A DNA stretch of 38,707 bases from Gnetum montanum (taxonomy: Eukaryota > Streptophyta > Gnetopsida > Gnetales > Gnetaceae): the NCBI GenBank assembly GCA_015680685.1, contig MNCI01017629.1:20364-59070 (forward strand), read 5' to 3'. A program made the position numbers and the translations under genes. This document shows, piece by piece, positions 1-12,299 of this stretch. The first letter of the stretch is position 1. The number at the start of each line of letters is the position of its first letter. The notes beneath the pieces were generated by a model that had not been told where the DNA came from, searched no databases, and saw only the letters and a list, made by a program, of their open reading frames with translations.

Positions 1-449
1 GATGCTGACGCTAGTTAATTTAGACTTAGATCTTTAGTTAGAGTTAGCTTAGTTTCTCAACCCTTTCCCCTGATAGCATAGGAGATAAGCCGAAAATACC
101 AAAAAAATCACATACCTCAGACTTGCTTAACCATACACCGTGACACTTACAAGCAAGCCTGGAGACAACGAACGATTAACCCCAAGTGTTTCTTGTGGCG
201 TTAAGGCATTTAGTCTGCGGAGTTCGACTGGATCGCGCGTGTACGCTCATATTCGTATGGTTGAGTGTAGGGGTACCTCGCCACTCATCACATGGAAAAT
301 TCAACAATGAAGGACTCAAGAAGGTAAATGTAAATATCACATGAACAGATTGAAAGAGATCTAAAAGCATAGAAACCAAGATATATAAGCTAGAAGCTAA
401 ATAGAAGAATCAAAATTTATAAAATCAAATTTTAAGGCAAAACTAGGCT
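1..449. other. no gene recognised; mixed-composition patch
   Basis: No convincing reading frame is visible. Positions about 165-295 are less AT-rich than the surrounding kilobases and contain several CpG steps, unlike the CpG-poor DNA that follows. It may be a fragment of a younger or differently methylated repeat. No terminal motifs, splice pattern or known RNA fold could be supported. Confidence 0.3.
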
Positions 450-815
450 TGTAGGAAAGACATCTTTGAAATCAAGAGATGTCCTTGAATTTAGGAGAGA
501 TCTTAACAACTTGGAAGACATCTTGGTTTCTGCTAGGATGTCTCATGGAAGTCATCTCTATGTTTGACAGATGTCTTATTCCAAGAGGAGATATTTATGA
601 CTGAAAGAAGATGTGTTAGCAGAGATGTCTTGTGATAAAGAAAGATGTCATGGGGAAGACATCTTTTCTCAAGAGGAGAAATCTCTGGCTAGGATAAGAT
701 GCCTTAGTAGAGATATCTTATGATAAAAAATATGCCTTCGAAAACACATCTTATCATTGATATTGGATTTCAAGAGAGACATCTAGAAAGGGTCTAGGAT
801 GTCTTATTTGGCTAG
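450..815. repeat. degenerate AGATGTCT/AGACATCT repeat cluster
   Basis: Within about 360 bp the octamer AGATGTCT or its reverse complement AGACATCT, with one-base variants, occurs about a dozen times, spaced roughly 20-50 bp apart (for example near 459, 515, 568, 622, 642, 656, 776 and 797). The two forms are reverse complements, so local hairpins are possible. The spacing is irregular and suggests an old decayed tandem repeat, probably part of an LTR or other repeat family. A second cluster with the same words lies at 6405-6600. Confidence 0.55.
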
Positions 816-2849
816 GAAAGACTAAAAAAAACTAGGAAACACTCCAAAGTGAGGAGAATAAGGAAGGGATGGTATGAAAGGGATCAATTAGTTCAAAATG
901 TGAATCAACAAGGAAGAAGAACAACCAAAACCAAGATTGAAAGAGAAAAGTAAAATCAATATAATACACAAGAATAGAAAAGCTTAACGTATGGAAAAAC
1001 TGATATAATACACCGATATTGTAAAATACCAAGGAAAATATGAATTCAAGCCATACTAGTATCCAAATAGAAGCTATCACAAAAATTTGCCAAGATCAAA
1101 CTAGGGAACATGAATCTAGTAGGCTAAATTAGTGGATCAACCATGATTACAAAACTCCAATTGCCATCACAAAAATCAATCACTTCTACTAAAAATTCAA
1201 AACACAGTTCCATACAAAATTACCATAGATAATCAATCACATTCTACCAATTGCTAGAATGGAAAAAACTAATTTCTTAAAAGATTATTAAAAATAATTT
1301 TACAATTCCCATTCCCAAAATTAGTAAAAAAAATAGAATAAATGCACATAAAAATTCCATCTACATAAACAAAACCCTTCAACCTAGAAAATAATATCAT
1401 AATGATATGCCAAAAATAAACAATACTCACCTCATGTATGTGCATAGTTCCTATAATCATAAATAAATAATAAGCCAAGATAACTTACCTCTTAATTCAA
1501 ATGAATAAAACTACAAAAGAAGAAAATCAAGTAAAAAGATTCAAGCAATCCTCATAACCAATCCAAGATTCCATAGCAATTCCTAGCTCTAATCTTCCAA
1601 CATCTTTCCTAGATCATCAAAGTATATGGAATAATTAAACCATGGGAGTTTTAATGAAGATTAACTAAAAACCATGAAATAAAAGAAAACACCAATTTCC
1701 CAAACCTCAACAAATCTAAAAGAGAACTACAAAAAATATTTTCCATCCTCAAATTTAACACTCTCTACCACTCATGTAACTCCCTCTCACATACCACAAC
1801 CATTTAAAAGAAAATACCATAAAATATTATAGTGCTAAGATATAGTCCAAAACCTCTCAATAAGGAAAAGACATTGCTAAATATAATTAAATATCTAAAA
1901 TACCCATGTGGATATAATGAATCATCAATCACATATTTATTTACTTATACCATGTACTATTAGAATAAATTGATAATATTAATTAAGAAACATTAATTAT
2001 AGGTCATGTCATGCTCCCAATGACATCTCATTAGATCCTACCACACTCAAAAATAGGATTAGCACACAGTTGTGTTGTCACATTTTATCCATAAATTGAC
2101 TAGGGCTTGGTTTCCTAATGATTTTTGTAAGCTCAAATTTTTTGTAAAAGGAAACTCTATATTTTAGAATAGTCCAAGGCATACAACCAAGGAAATAAAA
2201 TGCTCAAGACTTAAATTGTAATTTTAGGTTTTAAAGATTAACACTAAAAATCTAATAAAAGTTATAGCATGGATGAAGCTTTAGTATTTAAAGTCAATAA
2301 TAGCTACTATCTTGAAATCGTAGTGGAACTTGAATTATTGGATTCACTTCTCTACAAGATTATCATGACTTTCATAAACCAATTACTCGCATGATGAAAT
2401 TGAAAAAAATTTGTCCCATCATGTTTGTGTGGAAGCACACTCTAAGTGAAGATAAAATTCAAGGGAAGTCTAAGAAGAGATGTTGTAAAGCTTAAGGTCT
2501 TTGTGGTAAAAGGTTTTAAAGGTTGAGTGAACAATCCCAATACATCCTACTCATGAAGTTTCAAAGAAAAGGTTTTGAATTAATCCTAATATTGCATAAA
2601 GAAGTTATTTTAGTTATCAAAGATAAATCTTACACAAGTGTTAATTGACTCAAACATACATTTTTTCTACCTATTAATTAAGGTAAAAACATAAAATATG
2701 AAATTATAGAGCTCAAGCACTAGTTTCAACTTGGTTTAGGATTGACATTAGAATAAATATTTAAGCTCATGATAGAAAACCCTCATTTCAAGAAAAGGGG
2801 CACAATCTAATCTATGGCTTAGTTAAAATGTAATTTTTGCATTAGCTTC
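816..2849. other. AT-rich intergenic or decayed repeat, no gene
   Basis: About 2 kb of A- and T-rich sequence. The open frames here are short, are rich in Phe, Ile and Leu from poly-A/T-biased codons, and show no motif. Nothing functional could be supported. Confidence 0.5.
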
Positions 2850-4380
2850 ATGGAAAATATTTGTAGAACCAGAAAGCAGCTTCACAAAATGGATCTACAA
2901 GAAATAAATCTATCAGCTCTACCACATTAGTAGTTAAGGAAAGATATTACTCATAGAGCTAAAATTTGGTTCTTCAAAGTAATTAGATCAAGTTCTTCCA
3001 CATCAATTATGAGGAGAGAATGTTTTTTATATTCAATAACTACAAAATAAGTGCAAAATTTGTTTCAACACATCAACTCATAGAGTTAAAAACACTCTAC
3101 AAGAAAGTTGTACCACATCAACCAGAAGCATCTTGTTTCACCATGTTAGCTGTAGAGGTAGCTTGTAGAACTCAAAATGGTTTTACAAAGATGCCTCTAC
3201 AATGTTACTACTTCTACTAAGTTACCTTTGAGGGCATGAGTGGTGTTCAAAGAGCTAAAATTCAGCATTTTAAGTTAAGTTCTTTATGCCCTTCTATGTC
3301 AGCTTAGAGAGTTAGTACATGGAGCTAAATTAAAGTTCCACAAAAGAACTCTATGACAGCAGCTCTACACCACATTAGCTCATAGAGGAAGCTCATAAAA
3401 TTAATTTTCCACTTTATAAGTGAGCCTTACCACATCAATAGAGCTCAAAATAATTTTTTACATTAATAGCTTTGGGAAAGGAGCAGTCTTCATAGAGCCA
3501 AAATTCAGCTTTAGGAGACAATATATTTTCAATTTTGCCATGTAATGCTAGAAGAATATCATAGAACTAAAAAATAGCTCTAAAAATCACATAAATGGTC
3601 CTTTCAATGAATTCATAATGGATTTGGGGTTAAAAAATGGCCCATTCGCATCAACATCTAGATGAAGATTTATGAGCTCCTAAGATATGAAAGGCCTCAT
3701 CTATCATGTTAGTTGAACCTAACACGCTCTAACACATTAGCAAATAAATGAGCGTCATATTATCATCTAGAGAAAAAATGCTTTATCTACCATGTTAATA
3801 GAGTCTCATCAGCAACTATCATATCAACATCTAGATTAGAATTTACAAGCTCATGAGAAGTGAAAAGCTTCATCTGCCACATCATCTCATAGAGAAAACT
3901 TGAATAATCAAGAACTACCTCTACAAGATGACTCTACTACATCATCTTATAGAGGAAAATTTGTAGAACCAATATCTAGCTCTACAAGATGGCCTACCAT
4001 GTTAGCATTGTGTCATGTCAACTCGTAGAACTAGTTCATAGAGCAAGATTTCTCATCTATGAGCAATCCTTATCATGCTAGCCTATGTCACATCAGCATC
4101 ACGTCACATCAACTTCTAGAACTATATCATAGAATAATATTTCTCATCTATGTGTAAGCCTTACCATGTTATCCTATGCCATGTTAGTGTTGTGTCATGT
4201 TAACTTGTAGTATCGATTTGTAAAGCTTAAAGTTAGATCTATAAAAAAAGCTCTAACACATTAGCACTTTGCCATGATAACTTGTAAAGCCAACCTATAA
4301 AGTCAAAGTTCTATCTTATGAAAAAGCTTGTAAATAACTCTTCCATATCAAAGCACATTCCAAGTTTATAAAGGATTACA
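2850..4380. repeat. degenerate repeat block built on CATAGAGCT / CTCTACAA words
   Basis: The phrase TCATAGAG(C/T)TAAAATT and its partner AGCTCTACAAGA, often with ACCACATCAAC or CATGTTAGC between them, recurs across about 1.5 kb (for example near 2950, 3075, 3390, 3487, 3885, 3945, 4035 and 4120). Because AGCTCTA and TAGAGCT are reverse complements, many copies can pair locally. Copies are too diverged for a clean period by eye, but spacing of about 60-130 bp is common. It is probably a decayed satellite-like region or an LTR with internal repeats. Confidence 0.45.
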
Positions 4381-6400
4381 TTTTCCCCTTGTTTGTGTTT
4401 TTTTTAATCTAGCTTAGCAAGGTGGGACACAACATATAGAATGAAATATTAGCTCTACAAAGAAGCTCCATAATTTTTCCACTACATAAAAGTCAACATG
4501 TAATGAACCAAAAATAGCCCTATGAACAAAATCAAAAAAGGCTTTACAACTAATGCTAGCATAAATTCTAAATAAAATAGAAATTATAAATAGAGCCAAA
4601 ACTTAAAGCTTAGAGGAAAGAATACATAGTCATCATTAAAGCATGATGTCATCATGAGGCAAAAAAATTATAAAACAAATAGAAGTCTGAATTGAATAGC
4701 TAACAAAATGCCATTACATACAAGAATAAACAGAGACATTTGAATTTGTTGGGATTATAGCCAAATTCATTGAGGAAAAAGCCTGAAATTAGACCAACAG
4801 GGAAGATTCTTTGATGGTTTTGATAGTTTTCTTAACCAAATGAGTTGTAGAAGACACAAGCACTCAAGGAATTATTAAGAAGCTCAATAATGTTGAGCTA
4901 GTTTCTTAAATTAAGGTTTTAAAATTTTTTATAATCATGAAATATTAGTTTAATAGTTAGCAATAGAAGGACTCTAGATTCAAATAATGAGGGTAACCAT
5001 CCAATAGCATATAATCATATGAGTTGAATGTTAGTAATATGGAGCTTTAATTTTATAATGATTATAACTACCAAAGGTTACTATATAAATCCTAGACTAG
5101 ACTTATTGGAAAACGGATAGAGGAGAAGAATACTAAAAAGCTAGGAGTGATTTCATGTATGATGGCATTCTAACTTCAATTTAGCTTCAACTAATTTACT
5201 TTTATCTTGTTAGATAATTCTTATTTTTCTACTTTATCATAGGTTCTAAGCTAGTGGTTAAGGTAGTATTGTGTTTGGAATCTTTTCCTTGGAATTGTTT
5301 ACATCACTTGAATAGATCTAGGTTTAGTAATTTTTGATATTATTGACTAATCTAAATAGCTTTATTTTCAAATTATTAGCTCATGTAAATACTACCTCAT
5401 TTAAATATTTAATATTCTGTGTTATTCAATTTTTTTCCTTTCTAAAATTCATTGAGTCTTAGTCTATTTCCAATTTTCTTGTAGAATCTTCTATCTAGAA
5501 AATATTGCTATAGATTTTGTAGAATTATGCTTAAGCATTAGTTGAAAGAAAAGTTTATAAAGGCAATGTATCATATGAACTACATAGACTTGGTACCTTT
5601 GATATAGCAAGAAAATATTATTTTCTCATAGAATGTAGTAAAGATGGTTTAATCTTTTGATAAAATATTTTTATCTATTTAACTTTGAATACACAATATT
5701 GTGAAATTAATGCTTAATGATTGCTCAAATCACATAGTTTCTCTATAATCACTGAGTTTATTTAGAGGTATCCAAGCCTTAGTGTTTCCAGAGACTAGCA
5801 AACACCTAAAATAAAGTTTTAAAAGAACACCTCATCATTTTGATTTTCAACTTGGGGAACAAAACAATATTGGTGGTCCAACATAGGCCCCAACATCCTG
5901 CTAGATTATTAAAAAAAAAAGATAATATATGTATGATTAAATATTAAGGATTATATAACATTAACGTAGAATCTAAAAAATCCAAGGCTTATCATTATCT
6001 TCATTAATATAATGTATAAAATATACAAAATTAAACATCATATGATTATAGCATATAATCATATACAAAATATACAAGTGCCAACATAAAATTTTTCACA
6101 AAACATCATATGTACCAAGGATGTCCAAAAATATGGGTTGTTATACCTATGTATAATATAAGTACATAGATTATAAAGAGATTTTTTGAGGAGGAAATTA
6201 CCTAACCCTTATCTAGTTCTCAATGTAGTTTTTATGTGTGTATTTTCCTTTTATATATCTTCTTCTGTTGGCATTGCTAGTGATTATTCTAGGCTACTTT
6301 AACATGTTTCAAGGATGTTAGGATTCTACATTGATGAGTTCAAGGATTTCTAGGTCAATGGAATCTTCTTTAAAGATTTCTAGATATTCCAGAGCTTAGA
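4381..6400. other. AT-rich sequence with no recognisable gene
   Basis: No frame longer than about 60 codons and no protein similarity could be recognised. It is probably decayed transposon sequence. Confidence 0.45.
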
Positions 6401-6404
6401 ATAA

Positions 6405-6600
6405 GAATGTCTATCTTTCTTTCTCTTTGTTTATACTAGGATAGATGTCTCCTTTGGAGTATAGACATCTTCCCTCTATGATAGATGTCTACTTTGCAAT
6501 TAAGACGTCTACACTGGATGCAAGTCATCTCTTGGAACTTATCTATTCTTGGGCAAGATATCTCTTTTAACTATAAGACATCTACTTTGGTGTATAATAG
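6405..6600. repeat. second AGATGTCT/AGACATCT repeat cluster
   Basis: The same octamers as at 450-815 recur here (near 6430, 6463, 6482, 6503 and 6580). Flanking words match the first cluster best when one of the two is reverse-complemented (CCAAGAG(G)AGA-like stretches). The two clusters may therefore be diverged members of one repeat family in opposite orientation. Confidence 0.45.
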
Positions 6601-7390
6601 AAATTTATTTGTAATTTTAATGTTGGAAAGATAAAAGATCACATTAGAAGATAAAAAAGAATTAAGGAAAAAATCTATGATGTCTCTTGAGAGCTTGTAC
6701 AAGAAAGTTTAAATCTAAGGAAGAGCTTATACTAGAACATTGTGTCAATTTGACTAATAGGCAAGGAACAACACTTAATATAGATTGAAAGAATCTCTTA
6801 TTATAAGTGTCTTATCTTAAGCTTTGGCTTTGTTTTAAGGAATTAAGGATTTATAGGGGACATGTGTGGTCTTTAAAATTTTTAGAAGAGCTATGAATTG
6901 AGCTTGGCTCATTAATATTGATGTATTTCTTTACAACTTCAAATTTTTCTTAATAAAAGAGAGAATTTTCTCCATTCCTTTGTATTTTTTTTTTATTTTC
7001 TAAGCTAATTTACTTACAGAACTTATGGAATGAGTACTTTGGAATCTATTAAGATAGTCTCCATACCATATTGATGTTAGACCACTTGGTTTGAAGTAAT
7101 CCACACATAAATTAATGATCTTAATCAAGAGTGTAACTAAATTTTAAATAATTTTAAAGCATTACAACCACTTACAATTTTAAAAGCCTAAGATTAGTAA
7201 ATATTACTTGAATCTTTTAAGGTCAAATTTCATTTTGGTAATTAAGCATTAATTTTCTTGAAAGTATAGGGTTTGAAGTCAATTACATCTTTACCATACT
7301 CTATATTAAGGTTTAGAATCTTGTTGTCTTAAATTATAATAATTTCTTGAAGATATCATATTCTTTTTATAAGAGTTTACATTTACCTTT
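6601..7390. other. possible leader of the decayed plus-strand retroelement; no gene
   Basis: AT-rich non-coding DNA just upstream of a decayed plus-strand gag. By position it could hold the leader or LTR edge of that element, but no primer-binding site or LTR terminus was found. Confidence 0.3.
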
Positions 7391-8707
7391 ATGATGGGTA
7401 TGACTCATAAGAAGAATACTAATCAAGAGCTTAGACAACAGGTGCAAAAGCACAAAGACTCCTTTAAGGCTTTTGTGACTAAAATGCAAGAATTCTTGTT
7501 CTAAGTAAAGGTCTACAAGCTCCAAGATCTTGTAGAAACTTCAAGAATAGGTAAAGATAAGATTTAAGAGGAAAATCCTTTTGCACCTTTGCAAAGGTCA
7601 AGAGGAAGAAATAATCAAAGGACTCCAATAGGAGAAGAGACTAGAACTCAAAGGTGTAAGAAAATATTTTCATTTCTTTATAATAATAAGAAAAATGATG
7701 ATGAAATTTTGTAAAGATCTTAAGAAGTACTTTAAAAAAATTTCATGTGGATACTTCCATCTTCAAAGGTGTTGAAGGTACAAATTTCTTTCTTTCTCAA
7801 GTTAGATTTATGAATAAGTATTTTCTTGTTGAGAAGATTTCTATTAAGTTAATGATTCATGCTGTTGAAAGAAAATTAGAAGGATTGAAAGCCAAATCAT
7901 GTAAAATTAAATGTCTTAAATACTTTTTAGAACATGGAAGGCTATTGACAGTAGGAAACTCATAGAATTTATGTTAAAGAAAAATTTTGAAAAGACATCC
8001 TTCCATTATGAAGACATTATGAAGCTGATATTTATTAGATAATAAGGTTAAAAGGTAAAAGGTTATTATGTTTATCTTTATAAAGCTTTGGAAAAGCCTA
8101 ATGTTTATTGGATTGAGTATGTGCAAGCTTCTAACTTCATTAGGAGATTAAGGATGCATTATTCACAAAAATTAGCATTCTGTGAGCCTAACACTCTTGA
8201 TGAAGCCTATGATCGTTCTCTTATACTGAAATAAAAATTACAAATTTTTCCTCAATGAATGAAAAAGATCACAAGAAATCAAGTGATGAAGATACAACTC
8301 TAAGATCAAGAAAATCATCCAACCAGGATGGTGAAGATGAGAAAAAGAATAAGAAAAGGAAGTCTACCTCTCCAAGAAAGGGAGGAAGCAAGGAACAATC
8401 TCTAAGAGATAAAGATTATGATATATGTTATAATTATGGTGAATAATTTTATAAATAATGAAAATATACTAAGCCAATTAAGAATGTTTCTAAGGTCATG
8501 AAAATTCAAACTATGAAAGAGAATGTGTTTAAACCTTTAAAGAAGGTTTGTAAACCTAATTCTTTGTACATTGCTAATCAATGTGAGTTAAATAGTTTTA
8601 CTTTTGTTAGACATGTTAATATCAATAAGAATTTTATAAGAATTTTTTTAGAAATTATTGTGAGACTAGAAAATTTGATTGGTGGAAAACTAAAGATCCT
8701 AGTATAA
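7391..8707 (+). pseudogene. decayed retrotransposon gag-like coding region
   Basis: Reading on the plus strand, with frame changes and stops, gives pieces that resemble an LTR-retrotransposon Gag: a polar N-terminal stretch, then phrases such as FIRRLRMHYSQKLAF followed by LDEAYDRSLIL, the pattern seen near the end of the retrotransposon gag domain (FI.GLR...P.T..EAY..AL..E). Next comes a Lys/Arg/Ser-rich stretch (8255-8420) and then DYDICYNYGEQF, which looks like a CCHC zinc knuckle (C..C..GE..H) with the second Cys changed to Tyr. The order gag core, basic linker, knuckle fits the family. No protease or polymerase follows; the sequence runs into another element near 8.71 kb. The function is dead. 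The exact clade (Ty3 or Ty1) is not settled. Confidence 0.5.
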
Positions 8708-8710
8708 TAG

Positions 8711-10056
8711 CCTCAAACCCAGATCCTAAGGACCTCTACGAAAAATAGGATCTAAGGTATAATGGATAGTTTGGTAGATCACCTAGGGAGTTGAAAAATA
8801 TAAACATGGTAATAAAATAAAAATTCAATGCAGATCTAAAAAATAAATGCATTAAATGAAAAAAAATCCAACTACGATCTAGCTTGCATACAAATAGAAT
8901 AGGAGACTTTGTTTTAATAAGAATAAAGACAGTGCAGAGAATGTGGATGAGATGTACCTAAGGACATAGGGGATTAACTTTGATGGAGGTTTGGAGTCTA
9001 TTAAAACTAGAGGCTCTAAATGACACACTTAACTCCATGATCCAAAGGTTCCATAATGCCGAATGCTATCAAACCTTGCTACACTCCTCACTAGGTCTAA
9101 AACATTGGTGGTGCAACGGGATAAGATATGTGGGGGGTTTGTGCTTCCAAGAAGAGTCACTCTAGGAGTCTCAAAGCCCAAATTGCTTAGTGTTGGTCCC
9201 AATCCTCTCACAATCTCACAAGGTCAAACAATGATTACAATGACTACAAGTTCCATGCTAGGGATGATTCAAAAGCTTTTTTTTTGCAAGTTCTCCAAAG
9301 CTCTTGAATGCAAAAAAATGCATGAATGTGCAAAAGAGTGGAATATTTCTATTGTGTACATGCTTGGGTTATATAGGTCTTCATGGCCATTAATTTTGCT
9401 ACAAATTTTTGCCTAATTAATGATAGATTTCTGCTAGTTATAGGTGTTGCAGGTGTAGGAATCTAGTATGGTTACTATGTATGGTAAGTTTTGATATCTT
9501 CATGGCATCAAAATAATTCCATTTATCAAAATTAGTAAATAATAATTTCACCCACATTGGCTTCTTCAACCCGTGTTAGGCCTTCCAACAATAACACTGA
9601 AGTGTAGGATCAATGTTAGAGCTAGAGCAATGCTAAAAGTTTGGACCATGCTAGAGCAACCCTAGAGGGGAATGTGCAACACTAGGGGATGAAGGAGTTA
9701 TACCCTCAATGTCAGGCATGGGTGGGATTGTATCCTCCAATAGGTATCTCCAATGTATCGAATTTTATACCCCCTAAAAAACCCATCAAAATGCTAATTT
9801 TGATTGTCCAAAAGGCATTTTTAAATACCCTCCCTGCCAAAGTCCAAATATAGGCATGATATGGCATTTTTTCAGTTGGGGGTTGTGGCTTTAATCACTA
9901 ATGATGCATTTTTCAACCCCAAAAGCTAAATTATGTGAAATTAAATCTTTCAAATTACAATCTTCACATTTTACAAAGAAGTCTTAGCCTTAGGTTTCAT
10001 TGGCTGAGGATTACAATGTTAAAAAGATAAAAACATGCATTTTTTGTGGTGTTTCA
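8711..10056 (-). mobile_element. LTR (3' copy) of a second minus-strand element, E3
   Basis: The right boundary is well supported. On the minus strand the LTR would begin TGAAACACCACAAAA at 10056, the same start as the E1 LTR (TGAAACACCACAAAATTTC at 17437), and is preceded by the same purine-rich AAAGAGGGGCCAA. A minus-strand TATA-like box lies at 9369-9377, about 680 bp from the LTR start, as expected for a U3 promoter. The left end is not defined; about 8711 is an estimate from where the plus-strand gag remnant stops. No matching second LTR was found in the window, so E3 is truncated or its other LTR lies outside. Confidence 0.5.
9369..9377 (-). promoter_or_regulatory. TATA-like box in the E3 LTR
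   Basis: On the minus strand the sequence reads CTATATAAC. It is placed inside the presumed LTR between the U3-like right part and the left part, as a retrotransposon promoter would be. It is supported only by motif and position. Confidence 0.4.
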
Positions 10057-10123
10057 TTGGCCCCTCTTTGTTGATGTCTAGAGGATTAACCTGAGAGGCA
10101 TCAAAAAAGAATACAAAACACCA
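10047..10123 (-). repeat. PPT-spanning imperfect palindrome, copy in E3
   Basis: This 77-bp unit begins TGGTGTTTCATTGG and ends ACAAAACACCA, so its ends are inverted repeats (TGGTGTTT/AAACACCA). A second paired block lies inside (TTGATGTCT against GAGGCATCAA). On the minus strand it contains the polypurine tract AAAGAGGGGCCAA immediately before the LTR start. Matching copies occur at 17428-17506 (E1) and 36458-36534 (E2). Confidence 0.75.
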
Positions 10124-12000
10124 CTATAGGTCTGTCACTATAATTCCCTCTCTGTTCTTGATTCAATTATGTTGAACCATGCCCAAAAATTTCTTGTGAT
10201 GATGGGATGAGGCTATGATGAGGAAATGGTAATGAGATCGTAAGAAAATAGTCATGATAGTTAGCAATTCATTCCATAGTTAACATCATGACTATAATAT
10301 GGAATTTACATGTTATTTAATTAGTGATTTTTGCACTTCATGTTTTGAAGTGTTGGTCACTCAGTAATGCATTTGAGAAGCCAACACCTTACTCCAAGAT
10401 TTCTTTGGCCATTAGGCTTCTTCCATTGCATCTTTGGAGCCATTACTTTGGGCTTTTGTCTTCATTGACCATTCTAGCAACTTGGTAATTTGCTTCCCCT
10501 TTCTTTTGTGGGGTGAAACCTTCATTAGGTTTCTTTTCCAAGGTCAATTTTAATATCATTTTTCCATCAAATGAGATGTCTTATACTTGATGGACTTAAT
10601 GGTTTTTCCATTGAATGAGATGTGTTACATTCAATAGACTTGATGCTAGAGCATGACGAAGGGATGTCATATGACCATAATTCATGAATTTTAGACATTG
10701 ATCATCATTGTTGTTTAGGGTAAGGAAGGTTATAATCAAGATATGGGGTTAGGTTCAAGAAGTGTTAGTAGAAGGGAAGTGGCATAAGCACTCTTGGCAC
10801 AGTAGGAAAAACCCATAGAATGTTACTCATCAAGGTCATGTGGTGACTTACTACCATAATGAGTTGTACCTTTGCAATGACTCTAGGCTTCATCCTATAA
10901 GCACAACTCCAAGAGAACAAGAAAACTAGACAAAGAAAAAATGTTATTACAGAGTAATACATAGGGCTAAATGAGACAACTAGAAAACTAGGACATAACA
11001 GATCACCATCGTTACAACATAGGGAAATCTATCTGATGTGCATCAAATTTACAAATTTTTGCAGTTTGTTCATTTTACCAAACAAGTAGAGAGAGATAGA
11101 GCATGTATGCTTTCTTGTTGTCAATCATCAAAGTCATCAACATCAATCATTCTTTGTAACCTATCAACAATGATAAACAACACTAAAATGAAACATGTGA
11201 GTGTTAGATGTAATCAAGGCTATGCAATGGCATTAATGCTATATTGCCAAGGATTAATGAGTACATGAGTAATCTTATGTTATGGTGGGAAATTTGGCTT
11301 CATATGTTTTCTCCTCACCATCATGATTTAGATGGAAATGTCAAATAAGGAACCCTCCATGATGTTTCTAGCTTCAAGGTCAATGGTCATCAGGCTACTT
11401 CAGGATGTTATGACTATATAGTGGAATGGTTTTAGGCTTACAGTTTGGATACATAAGGTTAACTTAGTCTAACAACATTAGGAAAGGGATCCATTTAGGC
11501 CTTAAGTCTAATCAAATTTTCTCTCTAATCCTCCTATCTCAATCCCACATGACAACATAAGAAAATCAAGTGGCACATGGGTAAAAACAAATAAATAATG
11601 CCAAAACAATAAAATCATGCAAATACATGTTATTTTAATGTTAAAAAAATGAAAACAAGGTTAACTAAGGCTATAAGAGGTAGAAATATTTAAATAGAAT
11701 GGAATAAAGACCAAAAAAAGGTCAAATGAAGGTCTAATAAGGTCAAAACAAGTTGAAGCATAATAGAAGTATGAAAAATAAGGTCAAACATGGTTAACTA
11801 AGGTTACAATTTTGCCAATTTAAGGCCTTGGTAGGCCATAAGGTTGCTAGTTTTAAGCCTTAGTGGACCATGTTGTCAATTTTAGGCTTTAGTGGGCGAT
11901 GTTACCAATCTAAGGCCTTACCAGTCCATGTTGTGAATTTAAATCTTTAGTGACCAATGGTTACATGGTATCCAATGATGATATAGAATGCTTAAACCCC
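10057..12000 (-). other. 3' internal non-coding region of E3
   Basis: This lies on the internal side of the E3 polypurine tract. It corresponds to E1 17438-18919: both carry the PPT palindrome at the LTR side, a conserved phrase near the middle (CATCCTA, then CAACTCCAAGA(G/A), then ACAAGAAAA; 10893-10929 against 18340-18372), and a short-repeat cluster containing CTTAGTGGAC at the far side. The DNA between these anchors has diverged strongly. No integrase or other pol sequence follows, so E3 either never had one (non-autonomous) or lost it. Confidence 0.5.
11813..11965. repeat. short tandem repeat, period about 30-36 bp, in E3 3' region
   Basis: About five degenerate units of the form AATTTTAAG(G)C(C/T)TTAGTGG(A/G)CCATGTTG are arranged head to tail. 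The same core, TTTATAGTCTTAGTGGAC, is repeated at the equivalent place in E1 (18590-18910). This indicates common ancestry of the two 3' regions. Confidence 0.55.
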
Positions 12001-12299
12001 ATTACTAAACACCAATAAAAAGCTACACAAGGATCCACATTGGTCATGAAAGAAAGAGTAAATTCGAATGAGATCAACTATTGGTAATGAAGGTCTACAA
12101 TGCATAATAGAGGTTAAAATAGGTTGAACCATCATGAAACAATGTCAAATGAGTCCTAGTAGAATACATGTAGTAGAACATGATAAATATTAGCAAAAAT
12201 GGATTAGATTTTGCCATTTTTAGGTCTTATGGGGCCATGGTATAAGGCTACAAGGGTGATAGGTGAGTTTGAACACCTATCAAGGCTATTTTAAGGCTT

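Noticed and set aside
205-240. Possible pol III B box (GAGTTCGACTGG) suggesting a tRNA or SINE
   Set aside because: No matching A box at the right distance and no cloverleaf could be drawn.
9063-9416. 117-codon plus-strand frame inside the E3 LTR
   Set aside because: It overlaps the presumed R/U5 region and TATA of a minus-strand LTR and has no recognisable protein motif.
10047-10123. The 78-bp unit as a small inverted-repeat transposon (MITE)
   Set aside because: In E1 the LTR boundary falls exactly inside it and it holds the PPT. No target duplication surrounds the copies, so an element-terminal structure explains it better.
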